Source: JAOTYV01 sp964469835 (GTDB lineage Bacteria > Pseudomonadota > Alphaproteobacteria > UBA8366). Taken from it: a stretch of 7,889 nt of DNA. The notes under the pieces were generated by a model. It was not told the DNA's origin and did not search any database. It was given only the letters and a program-made list of their open reading frames with translations. Where the stretch lies: assembly GCA_964469835.1 (NCBI GenBank), contig CAYYBI010000439.1, positions 1 to 7,889 of the forward strand, in the 5' to 3' direction. This document shows positions 7,028-7,889 of this stretch, one piece after another; position 1 is the stretch's first letter; every line of letters starts with the position of its first letter. A program made the position numbers and the translations under genes.

Positions 7028-7038
7028 ATCCGACGGAT
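7028..7038. promoter_or_regulatory. 11-bp palindrome ATCCG-A-CGGAT, possible operator
   Basis: The two 5-base arms are exact reverse complements around a central A, directly after a GGTTA word (7024-7028). It is 15 bases beyond the right arm of the 45-bp inverted repeat. A compact odd-length dyad such as this could bind a protein dimer, but no known consensus is recognised. Confidence 0.3.
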
Positions 7039-7090
7039 TATGACCCTTGAGCCCTTTTTCTAACCGAACGGACGATATCTAGCGTCAGAA

Positions 7091-7159
7091 GTTAGGGATA
7101 CCATGGCGTCAATCAATAAAAGACCCTAACCAGAATAATCGGCGGTCCGTGACTGGTTA
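7091..7159 (+). promoter_or_regulatory. Competing pairing arms upstream of the second regulator
   Basis: CCCTAACCAG (7124-7133) can pair with two different segments. CCCTAAC (7124-7130) complements GTTAGGG (7091-7097) upstream, and TAACCAG (7127-7133) complements CTGGTTA (7153-7159) downstream. The two pairings exclude each other. If this DNA is transcribed as the leader of the gene starting at 7192, it could form alternative hairpins. Neither ends in a U-tract, so a transcription attenuator is not shown. The same words may instead be protein-binding sites. Confidence 0.3.
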
Positions 7160-7191
7160 TTTTGTGGGTAATCCTAAATGGGGACACCAAG

Positions 7192-7860
7192 ATGGACACT
7201 GTGGTAACGCTGCTTTTTGGACGCAATAAACTCTTCCGCGAAGGTCTGAAAAGTTTGCTGAAGGGATCACAGTTCGAAGTCGTGGGCGAAGCCGACGATG
7301 TCAGCATGTTCGAGATTGATCCGGACCTCGAGCCAGGTCTGATTCTGATCGACCTGTCGTCAAACCCCAGCCACATCGTGGACGATCTCAATCACTTGGG
7401 CAGTGTTTTGCCGGATTCGCCGGTGGTTATCCTAAACGACAATCTTTGTTCCAATACGCTTGCTTCGTGCCTCGCCGCCGGTGCGAGCGGATACTTGATG
7501 AAGGATATCTCGCTCGACGCGCTGCTCATCTCGCTTCAACTCGTCGTCTTGGGCGAAAAAGTATTTCCCACGCATCTTGCGGCCCTGCTCGTCAACGGCG
7601 TCGCGAACGCAGTACCCGCCAGCGTGCCTGCGGACAACACCTATGGATTGTCCGAACGCGAGATGCAAATACTGCAGTGCCTCGTTCAGGGGGATTCAAA
7701 CAAGTTGATCGCAAACCGACTTAGCATCACCGAAGCGACAGTGAAGGTTCACATGAAGAGCCTGTTGCGTAAGATCAACGTGAGCAATCGGACGCAAGCA
7801 GCCATTTGGGCCTTGAACAACGGCCTTATGCCGAGCGGCGGTCCCGCCTCAACCGACTAA
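7192..7860 (+). CDS. NarL/LuxR-type regulator with degenerate receiver
   Basis: This 222-residue protein has a receiver-like domain (about 1-125) and a LuxR-type HTH (150-211) with LSEREMQILQCLVQGDSNKLIANRL and ATVKVHMKSLLRKINVSNRTQ. By the shared fold landmarks (LFREGL, GASGYLMKD) it aligns with its divergent neighbour. The acidic pair D-D is replaced by G10-R11 and the conserved Thr/Ser by N82, while D54 (LIDLS) and K104 remain. Without the acidic pair Mg2+ binding is doubtful, so normal phosphorylation is unlikely. Such receivers usually work by constitutive dimerisation or ligand or partner binding. ATG 7192 is chosen because GGGGA (7180-7184) lies 7 bases upstream; TTG 7162 in the same frame has no such site. 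The reading frame is intact and has an ordinary HTH, so it is not a pseudogene. Targets are unknown, but the neighbouring gap is an obvious candidate. Confidence 0.9.
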   Translation: MDTVVTLLFGRNKLFREGLKSLLKGSQFEVVGEADDVSMFEIDPDLEPGLILIDLSSNPSHIVDDLNHLGSVLPDSPVVILNDNLCSNTLASCLAAGASGYLMKDISLDALLISLQLVVLGEKVFPTHLAALLVNGVANAVPASVPADNTYGLSEREMQILQCLVQGDSNKLIANRLSITEATVKVHMKSLLRKINVSNRTQAAIWALNNGLMPSGGPASTD

Positions 7861-7889
7861 CGCTGCGCACGCCACAGCAACTCAAATCG

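Larger units (their letters stand above)
6724..7191. promoter_or_regulatory. AT-rich divergent control region between the two regulators
   Basis: No gene of credible length lies in these 468 bases. The core 6781-7140 is about 38% G+C by hand count, against clearly GC-rich coding DNA on both sides. Because the flanking genes are divergent, both promoters must lie here or be absent. Within it are two long separated inverted repeats (6856-6908 and 6969-7013), a palindrome (7028-7038), six TAACC/GGTTA words between 6974 and 7159, a smaller ATTGTT/AACAAT pair (6919-6938) and competing pairing arms at 7091-7159. I could not find a convincing sigma-70 promoter for the plus-strand regulator. AT-rich intergenic DNA of this kind is a usual target for global silencers and for NarL-type regulators, but the binding proteins are unknown here. 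Confidence 0.65.

Noticed and set aside
7192..7860. Second regulator as a pseudogene
   Set aside because: The frame is intact, the Shine-Dalgarno is good and the HTH is fully conserved. The missing receiver residues fit a functional atypical receiver.
1..7889. CRISPR array, insertion sequence, prophage or defence system
   Set aside because: No regularly spaced direct repeats, transposase, integrase, tRNA-associated attachment site or defence-type domain was found on either strand.

Overview
The window is 7.9 kb of a GC-rich bacterial chromosome. Its FadE-like, FadI-like and FadJ-like proteins point to a proteobacterium. I lean towards an alphaproteobacterium (Rhodospirillales-like) because two short NarL/LuxR-type response regulators lie nearby, one with a degenerate receiver; that placement is inference. 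No RNA gene, transposon, CRISPR array or tRNA was seen.

Region 1 (1-6029, all on +) is a fatty-acid beta-oxidation cluster that covers almost the whole cycle. It holds the C-terminal end of an AMP-forming acyl-CoA synthetase (2-259), a large FadE-type acyl-CoA dehydrogenase (339-2606), a FadI/FadA-type thiolase (about 2567-3865) and a FadJ/FadB-type enoyl-CoA hydratase/3-hydroxyacyl-CoA dehydrogenase (3909-6029). In sequence they activate a fatty acid, introduce the trans-2 double bond, hydrate and oxidise it, and cleave off acetyl-CoA. The genes are tightly packed. fadE and the thiolase overlap, and the thiolase has no ATG, GTG or TTG start behind its good Shine-Dalgarno. A 14-codon reading frame with its own Shine-Dalgarno links the thiolase to fadJ through an ATGA overlap. 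These features suggest translational coupling along one operon.

Region 2 (6082-7860) holds two divergently transcribed NarL/LuxR-type response regulators. The minus-strand one has a complete phosphorylation site. The plus-strand one has lost the acidic pair and the conserved Thr/Ser of its receiver. No sensor kinase is in the window. The first regulator converges on the fad cluster, so it is probably a separate transcription unit.

Between the two regulators is a 468-bp gap. Its core (6781-7140) is about 38% G+C by hand count, in sharp contrast to the flanking genes. It carries two large separated inverted repeats, an 11-bp palindrome, six TAACC/GGTTA words and a set of mutually exclusive pairing arms just upstream of the second regulator. 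This dense control region is the least explained part of the window and the best place to look for something new.
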